DNA of 64,000 nucleotides from CBDBJK01 sp965206395 (GTDB lineage Bacteria; Chloroflexota; Dehalococcoidia; Lucifugimonadales; CATOSD01): NCBI GenBank assembly GCA_965206395.1, contig CBDBJK010000038.1, forward strand, positions 434,001 to 498,000, in the 5' to 3' direction. Positions 45,637-55,596 of the stretch are shown in pieces (within the stretch, counting starts at the first letter, position 1; each line of letters opens with the position of its first letter). The notes under the pieces were generated by a model that had not been told where the DNA came from, ran no database searches, and worked only from the letters and a program-made list of their open reading frames with translations. The translations under genes were made by a program, and so were the position numbers.

Positions 45637-45992
45637 CTAGATTAAAGTTGCTCCAAGGAATCGAGCCAAATGCTCAAAGGCGGCAAGACCGAAGTTGGTT
45701 CGCCAACAGAAGTCCCAAGGCGGAGAGCAAGAGGCGAAATTACTTGGGGCGTTTTCATTTATCCAACCCCATCGACTTCTATACCATTCTTAGCCCCAGA
45801 ACCCCAACAATTAGGTTGGGGTTTTTCATCTTCTGGCGCTACGCTGTTCATTCCCCCAGATTCCGTCCATATATTATAAGGAAGAGTTGTACATATACAT
45901 AATGAAGAACTATGGTCGTCAAGTTCTGCCAGTTCTGCCTATAAGCTAGAACCTGGAAATGGAACAACAGAGGAAAAGGAGACGAAAGTTCG
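45637..45992. other. Intergenic region downstream of IS copy 1 (356 bp)
   Basis: Contains a clear plus-strand intrinsic terminator but no gene I can support reading into it. The terminator may belong to a small RNA or to a transcript cut off when the IS inserted. The remainder up to the lipoprotein start at 45993 is A/T-rich and probably holds its promoter. Confidence 0.4.
45800..45826 (+). terminator. Classic rho-independent terminator (orphan)
   Basis: AACCCCAAC (45800-45808) and GTTGGGGTT (45815-45823) form a 9-bp stem with a 6-base loop, followed by T residues. It is oriented to end plus-strand transcription, yet no plus-strand gene precedes it within this window region. Confidence 0.7.
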
Positions 45993-46742
45993 ATGCAGAC
46001 GCCTCTGACACTAAAAACAGGCAAGTTGGAGAGGCGAAATCACGCCAGGAATAACGTGATTATCCTTCTTTTGAGCATCACTGCCACTGTTCTGGCTTTA
46101 GGCTGCTCCCTACCGAATGACCGCATCGTTTCGGCAGAGAAGTTTATCCTTCTGAACGAGTCCGGTGAACCAAGGGCTGAAATGTCTGTGGGCGTAGATG
46201 GGACTCCTTCGATGGATTTCTATGATGCTAGAGGAAACCTCAGGATAAGGCTAGGCGAGTCTGTAGACGGCGCTCTGGGCTTGTTTATGCTCGACGCAAA
46301 TGGGAATGACCGCGCGCGAGTGGCTATCGGATTAGATGGCGCTCCCTATCTTGACCTCTACGGCCTTAATGAGAAAGGGCGGGCAAGGGTTGGCGTGTCG
46401 GCAGATGGGTCGCCGACGATAGCCCTCAGAGACGCGAACGGCAGGAATCGAGCGACGCTGGAGATTTCTGCCGACGGCACAGCGGGGTTAAAGGTCTTTG
46501 ATTCGCGACAGGGCGTTCGAGTGGACTTGAGCGTTTGGGCCGATGATTCGGCGGCGCTTGTTTTGCTGGACGCCAATGGCGAGCCAAAGGTCGCGGTTGC
46601 TGCTTCCCCTGACGGGCCTCCGTCTCTAGTATTGGCAGATGTCGGGGCCAAGTCTCGCGTTGACTTGCGGGTAATGGAAGGCGGCTCGCCACAATTGCTG
46701 CTTACCGACGGTAATGGTGACATCTTGTTCACAGCCCCGTAA
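45993..46742 (+). CDS. Predicted lipoprotein made of about eight 24-residue repeats
   Basis: 249 residues. After a basic N-terminus a hydrophobic segment (VIILLLSITATVLALGC) ends in a lipobox, implying export and lipid anchoring. The rest is a tandem array of roughly 23-24 residue units with the pattern DANGxxRAxxxxxxDGxPxLxL. Examples are DANGNDRARVAIGLDGAPYL, GSPTIALRDANGRNRATLEI and LLDANGEPKVAVAASPDGPP. Such regular Gly/Asp-turn repeats suggest a beta-solenoid or stacked-hairpin fold. GGAG lies about ten bases upstream. No enzymatic motif. Function unknown; a surface structural or binding role is inferred. Confidence 0.7.
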   Translation: MQTPLTLKTGKLERRNHARNNVIILLLSITATVLALGCSLPNDRIVSAEKFILLNESGEPRAEMSVGVDGTPSMDFYDARGNLRIRLGESVDGALGLFMLDANGNDRARVAIGLDGAPYLDLYGLNEKGRARVGVSADGSPTIALRDANGRNRATLEISADGTAGLKVFDSRQGVRVDLSVWADDSAALVLLDANGEPKVAVAASPDGPPSLVLADVGAKSRVDLRVMEGGSPQLLLTDGNGDILFTAP

Positions 46743-47088
46743 GCTGCTGTGCGTGCGTAGGTCGTTGGCTCTTAACTACGCAAATTTCGCTTTGCTTCAG
46801 GCACTCTTTGCCTTCTCAACGCCCATCGTGTGATAGGCCATTTTATGGTACTCTACAGCCTGATTAGCCGCGTAATTTGTATCCCCCAACCTGACAAAGA
46901 AGATGAAAATTCTGTAAAAATACGTTATGTCAATTGACATTATGATGTATAATGGTTCTAATACCACCTCGGTATACTGAGGAACTTAGGGCTGCATCGC
47001 ACTGCCTTCTACTGCCGAGCAAAGCTCATCAGAAGCCAACGACTGCGGATGCTATATATACGGATAAAGAAATAGTAAGGGGTGTAGT
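46743..47088. other. Upstream region of the dikinase gene (346 bp)
   Basis: No gene supported. It contains the palindrome and TATAAT described separately, about 135 nt before the GTG of the dikinase, and is A/T-rich around them. Confidence 0.4.
46927..46953 (+). promoter_or_regulatory. 14-bp palindromic operator candidate overlapping a promoter
   Basis: ATGTCAATTGACAT (46927-46940) is a perfect palindrome. A perfect TATAAT follows at 46948-46953, so the palindrome occupies the promoter spacer, the normal place for a repressor site. The -35 region is poor (TTATGT at about 17-18 bases), consistent with a regulated promoter. It would control the dikinase gene at 47089. Confidence 0.45.
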
Positions 47089-49865
47089 GTGACGACTTTA
47101 GAAGATGATAAGCCGATATCGACATTAGATGGGGAGTTGACCGGCTCTTTGGATGATGTCGTCGAATCTGCCAGATGGGTCCTATCTTTTCAGAGCTATA
47201 ACGGTGAGACGAGGGAACTGCTGGGAGGAAAAGGTGCCGGTCTGGCAGAGATGACGTCCCTTGGACTCCCTATTCCTCAAGGCTTCACACTAACTACCGA
47301 GGCTTGCCTGGCATACTTCAAAGCTGGTAATCAGGTACCCGGAGACCTGTGGGATCAGGTTCAGGACTCGATGAAAGAGATTGAGAAGGCTACGGGGCAA
47401 TTCTTCGGCGACTCATCATCTCCGCTGTTGGTTTCAGTTCGTTCAGGGGCAGCCGTGTCAATGCCGGGCATGATGGACACTGTCCTCAACCTGGGAATCA
47501 ATCAACAGGTCGCAGAAGGTATCGCGCAGCGCACCGGCAACATGCGTTTCGCCCTAGACCTGTACCGACGATTTATCCAGATGTACGGTCAAGTCGTCCT
47601 CGGTGTCGACGGCAGCCAATTCGACCAGGTAATGCAAGACTACGAAAGCAAATCCAAACTCAAAGGGAACGCACAGCTTGGTCCCGACGACCTCACCTCC
47701 ATCATTACTAACTTCAAGGGAATAATCAGTAAAACGACAGGCACTGATGTGCCAGAAGATCCCTTCACTCAGCTTAAAAATGCAACTGTGGCAGTATTTG
47801 ATAGCTGGAACACCCGCCGCGCTATAGACTATCGCAACCACTATGGCATTTCACACGACATGGGCACTGCGGTAAACATAGTGGCAATGGTGTATGGGAA
47901 CATTGACGAAACAAGCGGCTCCGGTGTGTGTTTTAGCCGCAACCCTGCAACCGGCGAAAAGAAGCTATTTGGCGAGTACCTGGCGAATGCCCAGGGCGAA
48001 GACGTTGTGTCTGGAACGGCTACACCCAGCGATATATCGCAGCTAGCAATCGAAATGCCAGGTGTTTACAAAGAGTTGGTGGACTCTGCTCAGATATTGG
48101 AGCGACACTACGGCGACGTTCAGGATATAGAGTTTACCGTGGAGCGGGGGAAGTTTTACTTGTTGCAGACGCGCGCCGCCAGCGCAGCCCCAGAGCCGCC
48201 GTGAAAACAGCGGTTGACATGGCAGATGAAGGGTTAATATCTAGAGACCAGGCAATCCTTCGTGTAAACCCTAACCAGATATATAACCTGTTGGTTCCGA
48301 GACTTGATGAAATCGCGGAAGAACAGGCAAGGTCCGAAGGCCGACTCCTTTCTACGGGAATGGGCGCTTCACCCGGAGGAGCCACCGGAAAGCTAGTGTT
48401 CGACGCGGATACCGCGCAGCGCTTGGGCCAGCAGGGAATCAATGTGATTCTGGTGCGCCCAGAGACCAGCCCTGAAGATATGCATGGGATGCTTGCGTCG
48501 GTGGGCATCCTTACCAGCCGGGGAGGCACCACTAGCCATGCGGCAGTTGTAGCTCGTGGTCTGGGCAAGCCCTGTATCACCGGAGCCGAAAGCATCAACG
48601 TAAACACTGAAGCAGGCACTATCCAGTGCGGGGACATGACTGCGAGTGAGGGCGATGAGATTAGCATCGACGGTACGTCCGGCGAAGTCTTCGTGGGGGC
48701 TATTGCCACCATTCAGCCACGTATCTCGGAAGAGACCGACATGGTGAAGCTTCTAGAGTGGGCGGATGATGTCAGAGTGCTTGGGGTTTGGGCAAACGCA
48801 GACTATCCGCGCGACGTAGAGGTAGCCCTGGAGTTTGGCGCTGAAGGTATAGGCCTGTGCCGCACCGAGCATATGTTCTTCGAAGCAGAGCGTTTGGATC
48901 TGGTGCGCAAGATGATACTTGCCGCACACGATTGCTCTGAAACGCCGGACGGGGACTGCAATCAGGATTTCCATATGGCCCTGGAGGAACTAGAAAAGTA
49001 TCAGATGGCCGACTTTGAAGGGATTTTCCGAGCGATGGAAGGAAGGCCTGCTGTAATTCGTCTGCTTGATCCTCCGCTCCACGAGTTTCTGCCCAACTAC
49101 GAAGAGTTGCTTGAGGAAGTCATTACACTGCGATTGCGTGAAAACGACCCTGAGATGCTGCTGGAAAAGGAAGAGCTTCTCGAGCGACTGAAAGACATGC
49201 GCGAGGTCAATCCCATGTTGGGACTGCGCGGATGTCGCCTTGGCCTTAAATACCCCGCTATCTACGAGATGCAGGTGCGGGCCATTGTCGCGGCGGCTTG
49301 CAACGTAGTGCGCGAAGGCGGAGCAACGCATCCCGAAATCATGGTGCCGCTGGTAGGCCATGGCAACGAGATGAGGCTGCTGCGTGAGAACCTGGAAAGC
49401 ACAATACAAAGCTATCTGAAAGAGGCGGGCTGCACACTCGATTATAAAATCGGCACGATGATTGAGGTTCCGAGAGCGGCGCTCACTGCCGATGAGATAG
49501 CGGAGACAGCCGAGTTCTTCAGCTTTGGCACAAATGACATGACGCAAACCGCCTATGGCTATAGTCGGGATGATGCCGAGGGCAAGTTCCTGATGAACTA
49601 TCTGGAGAAAGGGGTCATACCGGAAGACCCGTTCCAGGTGCTGGATAGAGATGGCGTGGGCGAGTTAATGAAGATCGGCGTTAAGCTTGGCAAACAGACG
49701 CGGCCCGACCTGACCATCGGCATTTGCGGAGAGCATGGAGGCGATCCCTCCAGCATCGAATTTTGCCACATTGTGGGACTTGACTATGTTAGCTGCTCCC
49801 CGTACCGCGTACCGGTGGCAAGGCTTGCCGCTGCGCAAGCGGCGTTAAACTTGCCCAAGGAATGA
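47089..49865 (+). CDS. ppdK: Pyruvate, phosphate dikinase, interrupted by a frameshift
   Basis: Interconverts pyruvate, ATP and phosphate with PEP, AMP and PPi. The first part starts at a GTG (47089) and is the nucleotide-binding domain (LLGGKGAGLAEMTSLGLPIP, SVRSGAAVSMPGMMDTVLN). At about 48170, after LLQTR, the frame changes. Reading on in the frame that joins 48201 gives QRSPRAAVKTAVDMADEGL, the expected continuation. The second part holds the phospho-His domain (GGTTSHAAVVARG) and the PEP/pyruvate barrel (GLCRTEHMFFE, GLRGCRLG, GICGEHGG). Corrected length is about 925 residues. One base seems lost in a CGCGCGCC run, so sequencing error is as likely as inactivation. Confidence 0.88.
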
Positions 49866-49926
49866 GTATTGTTGACACTGTGCACGCGAACTGACAAGGA
49901 GATGCATCGAATTCATTGAGACGCCG

Positions 49927-49972
49927 AGAGTCCAGTGTTCTTCCAGCGTAAGGCTGTGGAACACAGGACTCT
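49927..49972. terminator. Large imperfect hairpin between ppdK and the sigma factor gene
   Basis: AGAGTCC-A-GTGTTC (49927-49940) faces GAACAC-A-GGACTCT (49959-49972): 13 pairs around one A-A mismatch, with an 18-base loop that can itself pair (CAGC/GCTG). It lies 64 bp after the dikinase stop. It is a possible terminator or a leader structure of the sigma gene. No T-run. I see nothing else supportable in 49866-50196. Confidence 0.4.
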
Positions 49973-50196
49973 TCTCTCCAACTTTCGCCCCATTCCTGGG
50001 AAGGGCGGCATGGTAAAAGAGGTAGTCCCTTACCTCCCTCCTCTCATAATTAAACATACAAAGTTAGGATGGAGTATTCTCTCTCAAATAACCACGTGCC
50101 TGGCTTCTTCGCGTCCGGCCACATTGTATTCCGGTTGCGCGTCTGGTATCGTCACAATACGATTCTGCCCACCGCATACCAAGAAAGAAGGCTGTC

Positions 50197-51645
50197 ATGC
50201 CGGACGACGATGAATTGATGCCAAATGGTTCAAATGGCGTCGAGCCGGACACCGAAGAAGACGACCAAGAACTATCCGAACCGGAATCGTCAGAGGGACA
50301 ACTACCTATCGTTGAACAGTCTGGAGACCCCTCAGACACGGTTCGTGAGTATCTGCGTGCCATTGGTCAACATGCGCTGCTGACCAAACCACAAGAACTG
50401 CAATTGGGACTTACTGTCGAAAAGTGGATGCAACTCAAGCAGCTTCGCCAAAAGTTCCTGGATGACAATGGACGAGACCCTGGCTCCACAGAGCTAGGGG
50501 TCGCCATTTATCAAGCTCTAGCCTCTATAGCTGACCTGCTCGTTGCGCTTGCGTCTGCAACGGGTGAGCAGTCCGACTCCTTAAAAAAAGGAATATCTTC
50601 GGAGCCATCAGCCAGCCCTATCGCCGTGCTGCTGTCGAGCCAACATGTGCGTGAGTTGCTGGATAATCCTTTCAAGCCAGAGACCATCGCATCTGTCGCT
50701 GGGAAGCTCGATCAAGCTGAAGATGAGGTTTCCAAAAGCCTATCTACTCTGTCAAAGCTATACCGGCTGTTACCTACCGATGTGATTGAGCTTCTTGATA
50801 CAGAAATCACAGGTGATTCTGGGAGCGATGTCACAATTGAAAAGCTGGAACCATATGAATCTGACCTGAAAGCATGGTGGTCGAACATTGAGCGCGAGGG
50901 TCGGAACGCTTCGGACAGACTGACAAGCTCAAATCTGCGGCTGGTGGTTAGCGTAGCCAGAAAGTACCTGGGGCGCGGACTTCCTTTGCTTGACCTCATC
51001 CAGGAGGGGAACCTGGGATTGATGCGCGCGGTCGAGAAGTTCGATGCTCACCGTGGCTACAAATTCAGCACCTACGCTACGTGGTGGATTCGCCAGGCAG
51101 TCACCAGGGCGCTGGCCGACCAGGGCCGAACAATCCGGCTTCCGGTGCACGTAGTCGAGCGGCTCCATCAACTCAACGCCGCAGAGCAGGCGTTGTTAAA
51201 ACGCTTTGACAGAGAGCCTACGACTCAGGAGGTTGCGGACGAACTGGAGTGGACGCTGGAAATGGTTGAAAGCTTGCAACGGCAACGGCAGCACACGGTC
51301 TCGCTGGAAACGCCTGTGGGCGAAGAGCGGTCCACCCTGGAAGACTTCATTCAGGATACCTCTGGCTGGACGCCAGACGAGATCGCCATCCGAATGCTCA
51401 CTAGAGAGGATGTGATCGACGCCCTGGAAGAGTTGCCTCCTCGCCTGCGATTAGTGTTGGCGCTGAGATTCGGCTTTCTCGACGACCGACCTCGGACGCT
51501 GGAGGAGGTGGGCCAGGAATTGGGCGTCACCAGAGAGCGCATTCGCCAGCTAGAGCGCCAGGCCCTGGACAGGCTGCGATTCTCTGACAGGCTGCGATTC
51601 TCTGACAGGCTGCCGTCGCTTAAAGACACTGGGTTGTCAAATTAG
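50197..51645 (+). CDS. rpoD: Principal RNA polymerase sigma factor (sigma-70, RpoD/SigA)
   Basis: 482 residues. Region 1.2 is DTVREYLRAIGQHALLT near residue 46. A non-conserved spacer of about 180 residues follows. Region 2 runs from SNLRLVVSVARKYLGRGLP through DLIQEGNLGLMRAVEKFD to FSTYATWWIRQAV, the -10 recognition helix. Region 3 is IRLPVHVVERLHQLN. Region 4 ends with the helix-turn-helix EVGQELGVTRERIRQLERQAL that reads the -35. The C-terminal tail carries a perfect 18-bp tandem duplication. It directs housekeeping transcription; the TTGACA/TATAAT promoter of the str operon in this window fits it. ATG start with GAAGG upstream. Confidence 0.93.
   Translation: MPDDDELMPNGSNGVEPDTEEDDQELSEPESSEGQLPIVEQSGDPSDTVREYLRAIGQHALLTKPQELQLGLTVEKWMQLKQLRQKFLDDNGRDPGSTELGVAIYQALASIADLLVALASATGEQSDSLKKGISSEPSASPIAVLLSSQHVRELLDNPFKPETIASVAGKLDQAEDEVSKSLSTLSKLYRLLPTDVIELLDTEITGDSGSDVTIEKLEPYESDLKAWWSNIEREGRNASDRLTSSNLRLVVSVARKYLGRGLPLLDLIQEGNLGLMRAVEKFDAHRGYKFSTYATWWIRQAVTRALADQGRTIRLPVHVVERLHQLNAAEQALLKRFDREPTTQEVADELEWTLEMVESLQRQRQHTVSLETPVGEERSTLEDFIQDTSGWTPDEIAIRMLTREDVIDALEELPPRLRLVLALRFGFLDDRPRTLEEVGQELGVTRERIRQLERQALDRLRFSDRLRFSDRLPSLKDTGLSN
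51568..51612 (+). repeat. 18-bp tandem repeat in the sigma factor C-terminal tail
   Basis: The unit GACAGGCTGCGATTCTCT occurs twice in direct succession (51568-51585 and 51586-51603), followed by a half copy, and encodes DRLRFS DRLRFS DRL. It keeps the frame and lengthens the tail after the -35-binding helix. Confidence 0.85.
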
Positions 51646-51879
51646 CGACTTCTCCTCACAATCAGGGTGCGAATAGCCTTGCCTGCAACGGAAAATCACG
51701 TCCGCCATTTGTCCCAATACCTCTAAAGCGTGTGTGAGATACAATTCGCGAATAATTCGACAAGCTTATCGTTGCGCGCTATTGCTATAAAACCGATCCC
51801 CTGCCGCAACGGGGGAAGTTCAGGCGAATTAACCGATTGAATTTTTGATAACGCTTGGGATACGCAAAATACTCGGTTG

Positions 51880-53297
51880 TTACGACAACGGTGGGCGCTT
51901 GTCCGCCCAGGGTTGGGCCTCCTCGAAGGCTGCGGACGCGCGCAACACGGTTACTTCGTCGTAGCGTCGGCCCACGACGTGTAGGCCGATGGGCAGGCCG
52001 TCCGATGAGAAACCGCATGGCACGCTGGCTGCCGGGTTGCCTGTGAGATTGAACAGCGCGGTATAGCGAGTGTAACCTCCCCTTGGGTTTACCTCACGAC
52101 CAGCGATAACACTGGGCGGCTTTCCACATGGGAAGGCGGGAACGGCCAGCGTGGGTGTCAGCAGAATGTCGTACCGCGTAAAGAAATCGGCCACGTATGC
52201 CCTTATCTTCTCTAGCTCGCCTAACGCGAGACTGTATTCCTGTGCCGTGATTGTCTTGATGTACTCAAGGGCCTCCCGCACATTCGGCATCAGGAGGTCG
52301 CCCTGCTTCTCAAGGTGCTCGCCGTACTGGGCATCAGACATCCCTGCCAGGTGTCGCGCCCACTTGCGCGTCTCGTCCATATCGATATTGAACGGCGCAG
52401 GCTCGACGGTAGCGCCAAGCTCTTGAAAGACGTTGGCGGCGCGCTCGGCAGCCTCTTTCACCTCAGAGTCTACCGCGATTGAGCCGCCGAAGTGGGGACT
52501 CCAGGCCATTCGCAAGCCTCGCACTCCCTCGCCTAACCGCGTGGTGAAGTCAGGGGCCTCGTCGAGGATAGTTCCATGTTCGGCTTCCGGGTGCGGGCCT
52601 GACATCACCTGAAGCATTATGGCGGCGTCGCGCACTGAGCGAGACTCGGCCCCATGCATGAGAAGTTTACCGGATGCCAGCTTTTAGGCTCGACGTGCCA
52701 GCGAGGGACGCGGCCCTGCGTCGCCTTGATGCCATAGATGCCGCAGAACGCGCTCGGAATGCGGATGGAGCCTCCACTTTCGCTGCCCTGTGCTATTGCA
52801 CTGATGCCAGCAGCTACCGACGCCCTTGCGCCGCCGCTCGAACCGCCGCTGACCCTCTCGGTGTTCCAGGGATTGCGGCAGTCGTCGCCTAGCTTGTTCT
52901 CTGTCGTGCCTGACATGCCGAACTCTGGCGTGTTCGTTTTGCCGAGGATAATCGCGCCCGACTCCTTGATTCGCTGCACGGCAAGCTGGTCCTGGTCTGG
53001 AATCCAGTCCTTGAAAATCAGGGAACCCTTGGTGGTTCGAACACCCTCGGTCGGTTCAAGGTCTTTTATTGATGTCGGAATGCCGTGCAGAGGGCCGAGT
53101 TTTTCGCCCTGCATCACCGCCTTCTCCGCCTGCCGAGCGGCCTCCATAGCCTGGTCGGCGGTCACCGTGAGGAACGCGTTGAGTTTAGGGTTCATGTCAT
53201 CTATGCGACAGAGGCTAATCTCCGTCAGCTCCACAGGAGATAGCTCCTTTTGGGCTATCAGCTCTCTCAGTTTGTAAGCCGGAGTAAACGCAAGCTC
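51880..53297 (-). pseudogene. Amidase-signature family enzyme, frameshifted and without a clear start
   Basis: Amidase-signature hydrolase. The N-terminal part contains SIKDLEPTEG (catalytic Lys), NTERVSGGSSGGA and SESGGSIRIPS (catalytic Ser). It then reads WHPVNFSCMGP, after which the frame shifts. The expected SRSVRDAAIMLQVM continues in the other frame near 52650, consistent with one base lost from a GGGGCC run. Family-like sequence extends upstream to about 53297 (ELAFTPAYKLRELI), but no ATG, GTG or TTG starts it; a GTG at 53234 is internal. Frameshift plus missing start suggest real decay. It lies between the sigma factor and the broken phosphatase. Confidence 0.8.
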
Positions 53298-53421
53298 TGT
53301 TTCTCTTGTCGTTGTCGATACATCCCTGTTCAGACAGGTGCAAGGATAGTACAGCCTGCCCTCAACAACCAGATGTTAACCCAGGGAATCAGGAATCGCG
53401 GTGCAGGAAAATTCGAGATGC

Positions 53422-55547
53422 TTACAGATACTTGATCGTCTCCATCATGCGAAAACCCGAATCATGTATTCTTACCTGACCCGTGCTGTCACGAACCTCG
53501 AAGGTAGCTGTCTTCTGGATGGTGTCTATCACCACTCGGCCAAACGAGGTGCTCGCGTTGATTTCGTCTCGCGCGAGGCGCGCAAGAACTTCAGACCTCG
53601 AAAGGGCTGCGTCACTGGTAGACAAGGCCATGCGAGATATGCACACCTGTTCGTCAACGAAAGTTGCCGCTCCTAGGCAGCTTTGTGGGACTTCGGCAAA
53701 CGGCGCTGCTCCCCATTCGGCAATCTTATCACCAATTCTCACCCAGCGGGCGCTATGGTGGTCGCCGCTAATCCAGCGAACTATGCCCTCGACCTGCTGG
53801 CAGGCTTCCAACACCTCAAGTCGCTCTGTTGCATATTGGCCCCAACCAGTATCGGTGTCGTGTCCGAACGTGGTTTGGGATGCGATGATGATTAACCCGG
53901 CGGATGAATTCGCAAGCATAGAGAGCAGCCATTTCTTCTGTACAGCGCCCAGGGAAGTCTTGTCGGGGCCGTCTGGCTGTGCAATCGGAGACCGTAACGA
54001 TATGGCGTCAACCCAGATGAAAAGCACACGGCCCTCGTCGAATTCTATGGCCCCGTAGCGGCCTTCGCCATCCGCGCCTGTGCCGTTGCGATGCCATGTG
54101 GTGTATGCCTCTTGAGCAAATGGCGAGAGCGTTTCTGAGTCAACGTTGTTGCCGCCCAAGTCGTGATCTGAGGCGACGTAAATCCACGGCCTGCTGAACA
54201 GCCGCCCTAAACATTCCTCGTACAGCAGATCAGTCCAAAGGGCGAGGTATCCCTGCACGGACTGTCTGTACGCGCCAGAGTCAGGGTAGCAGTAGTCCCC
54301 AAGATGAACGACGAAATCTGGCTCCATCGCGGCAGCGGCTTCGAGCGCGGTGCCGACGTAAGGTACGCGGGAGGATACATTGCATGAGCTGAACACGAAG
54401 CTGAACACAGGCGGCAACGCCTCCGGCTCAAGGTGCTTCGGCCTGACTAATGGATGGCTGTCGTCAACACGCGCCCAGGGCAACCGCCGCTCGCCGACGG
54501 CAAACTCGTCGAGCCAGACCTCATAGGTGATGTCCTTGCTTGGGGAGTCGTTTCCAAGCGAAACGATGTCTTTGACCTAACCAATCAGCCCTTCGTTCAG
54601 GCCGCGTCCTACGAGAAACTCGCGGCGGCCATCAAAAACCCAGAGTTCGACTGTGCCATCCGCTTTGACGCCTAGCTGCGCCTGAGACCATTCCCCAGGA
54701 GGTATGCGGAAATCTTGAGAAACGCTTGTGCTTCGCAGTCCACGCCCGTGCGCCATATTAGCTGCTCGTTGGCTTTGCCTGTCACAGAGCGTATGCGAAC
54801 GAGGTTGATGCTTACGTCGTCGCGCTCCCACGTTTCAGGGCGAACGGCAACGCGCACCCAGCACTCCCCGACTGGAAGCTGCAAGTGGTTCTTGTAGGCG
54901 CGCGTATCCGCCGGGTCGAAGCACCGCAGCGCCACACCTCTGCCACCCGCTCCGAAGGCGAAACGCGAGCCAACGGTCAAAGCGGCCCCTTTCGATAAGA
55001 CCGTCAGCGGCACATCACCGTCATCTTCGTGATCAAAGTGGCGTGCGCGAATACCACCTGTAACCTGCACATCAAAAGCCGCGACATCACTCCACATTTC
55101 GCCAGCGTCGTTGCGCGCTCTGACTCTGTACGAGTTGGCCCCTTCCTGGAATCCAATCCCCGCATGACCGAACCCAACCTTCAGCCGTCGCACAGCCAGC
55201 CTTTCAGCCACGACGCCGCCGTTTAGCTCGACGTCGTATTCCTGTGCCCGTGCCGATTCGGTCCACGCAAGGGTAATCGACTGGCCCTCGACAGCTTTAA
55301 CTAGCTGTCCCTCTTCAGCCACAATCTGAAATGGGCCAGGCGGCCCTTCTGTTGCGAATGTGGACTGGCTTTCGTCGTCGTTGGACTTGTTCGTACATGC
55401 CGACACCACGATGGCGACGGAACCAACACAGTATTTCAGGAAGGCCCGACGGGAGACTCTTATGCCTGAAATGAAGCTGTTTACGTTGAAATTTGCCACG
55501 TCACCCTCTGGCGGAATCATGCCGCATCGAGTCGAGCCTGAAGCCAA
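53422..55547 (-). pseudogene. PhoD-like phosphodiesterase/alkaline phosphatase, broken by a frameshift and an amber codon
   Basis: Remnant of an exported metallophosphatase of about 700 residues. The N-terminus has a twin-arginine signal (SRRAFLK) followed by a hydrophobic run and SAC, a lipobox, so it was a Tat-exported lipoprotein. A fibronectin-like region follows. Near 54710-54760 the frame shifts (continuing as SQDFRIPPGEWSQAQLGVK), and a TAG at 54579-54577 interrupts GLIG/VKDIVSLG in frame. The C-terminal catalytic domain is still readable: DFVVHLGDYCYPD, ASDHDLGGNN and WISGDHHSARW. Two independent lesions make this a true pseudogene. IS copy 2 begins 50 bp upstream of its start. Confidence 0.85.
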
Positions 55548-55596
55548 TCATATCTTCTGAGGCAGATGCGTTCAAGCAGAGTGAACAGCCTTCTAG

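Noticed and set aside
46933..46953. TTGACA at 46934-46939 as the -35 partner of TATAAT at 46948
   Set aside because: The spacer is only 8 bases, far too short for sigma-70. The TTGACA is better explained as half of the palindrome.
54577..54579. In-frame TAG in the PhoD-like gene as pyrrolysine
   Set aside because: The same gene has a frameshift, no Pyl context is known for this family, and nothing suggests Pyl machinery.
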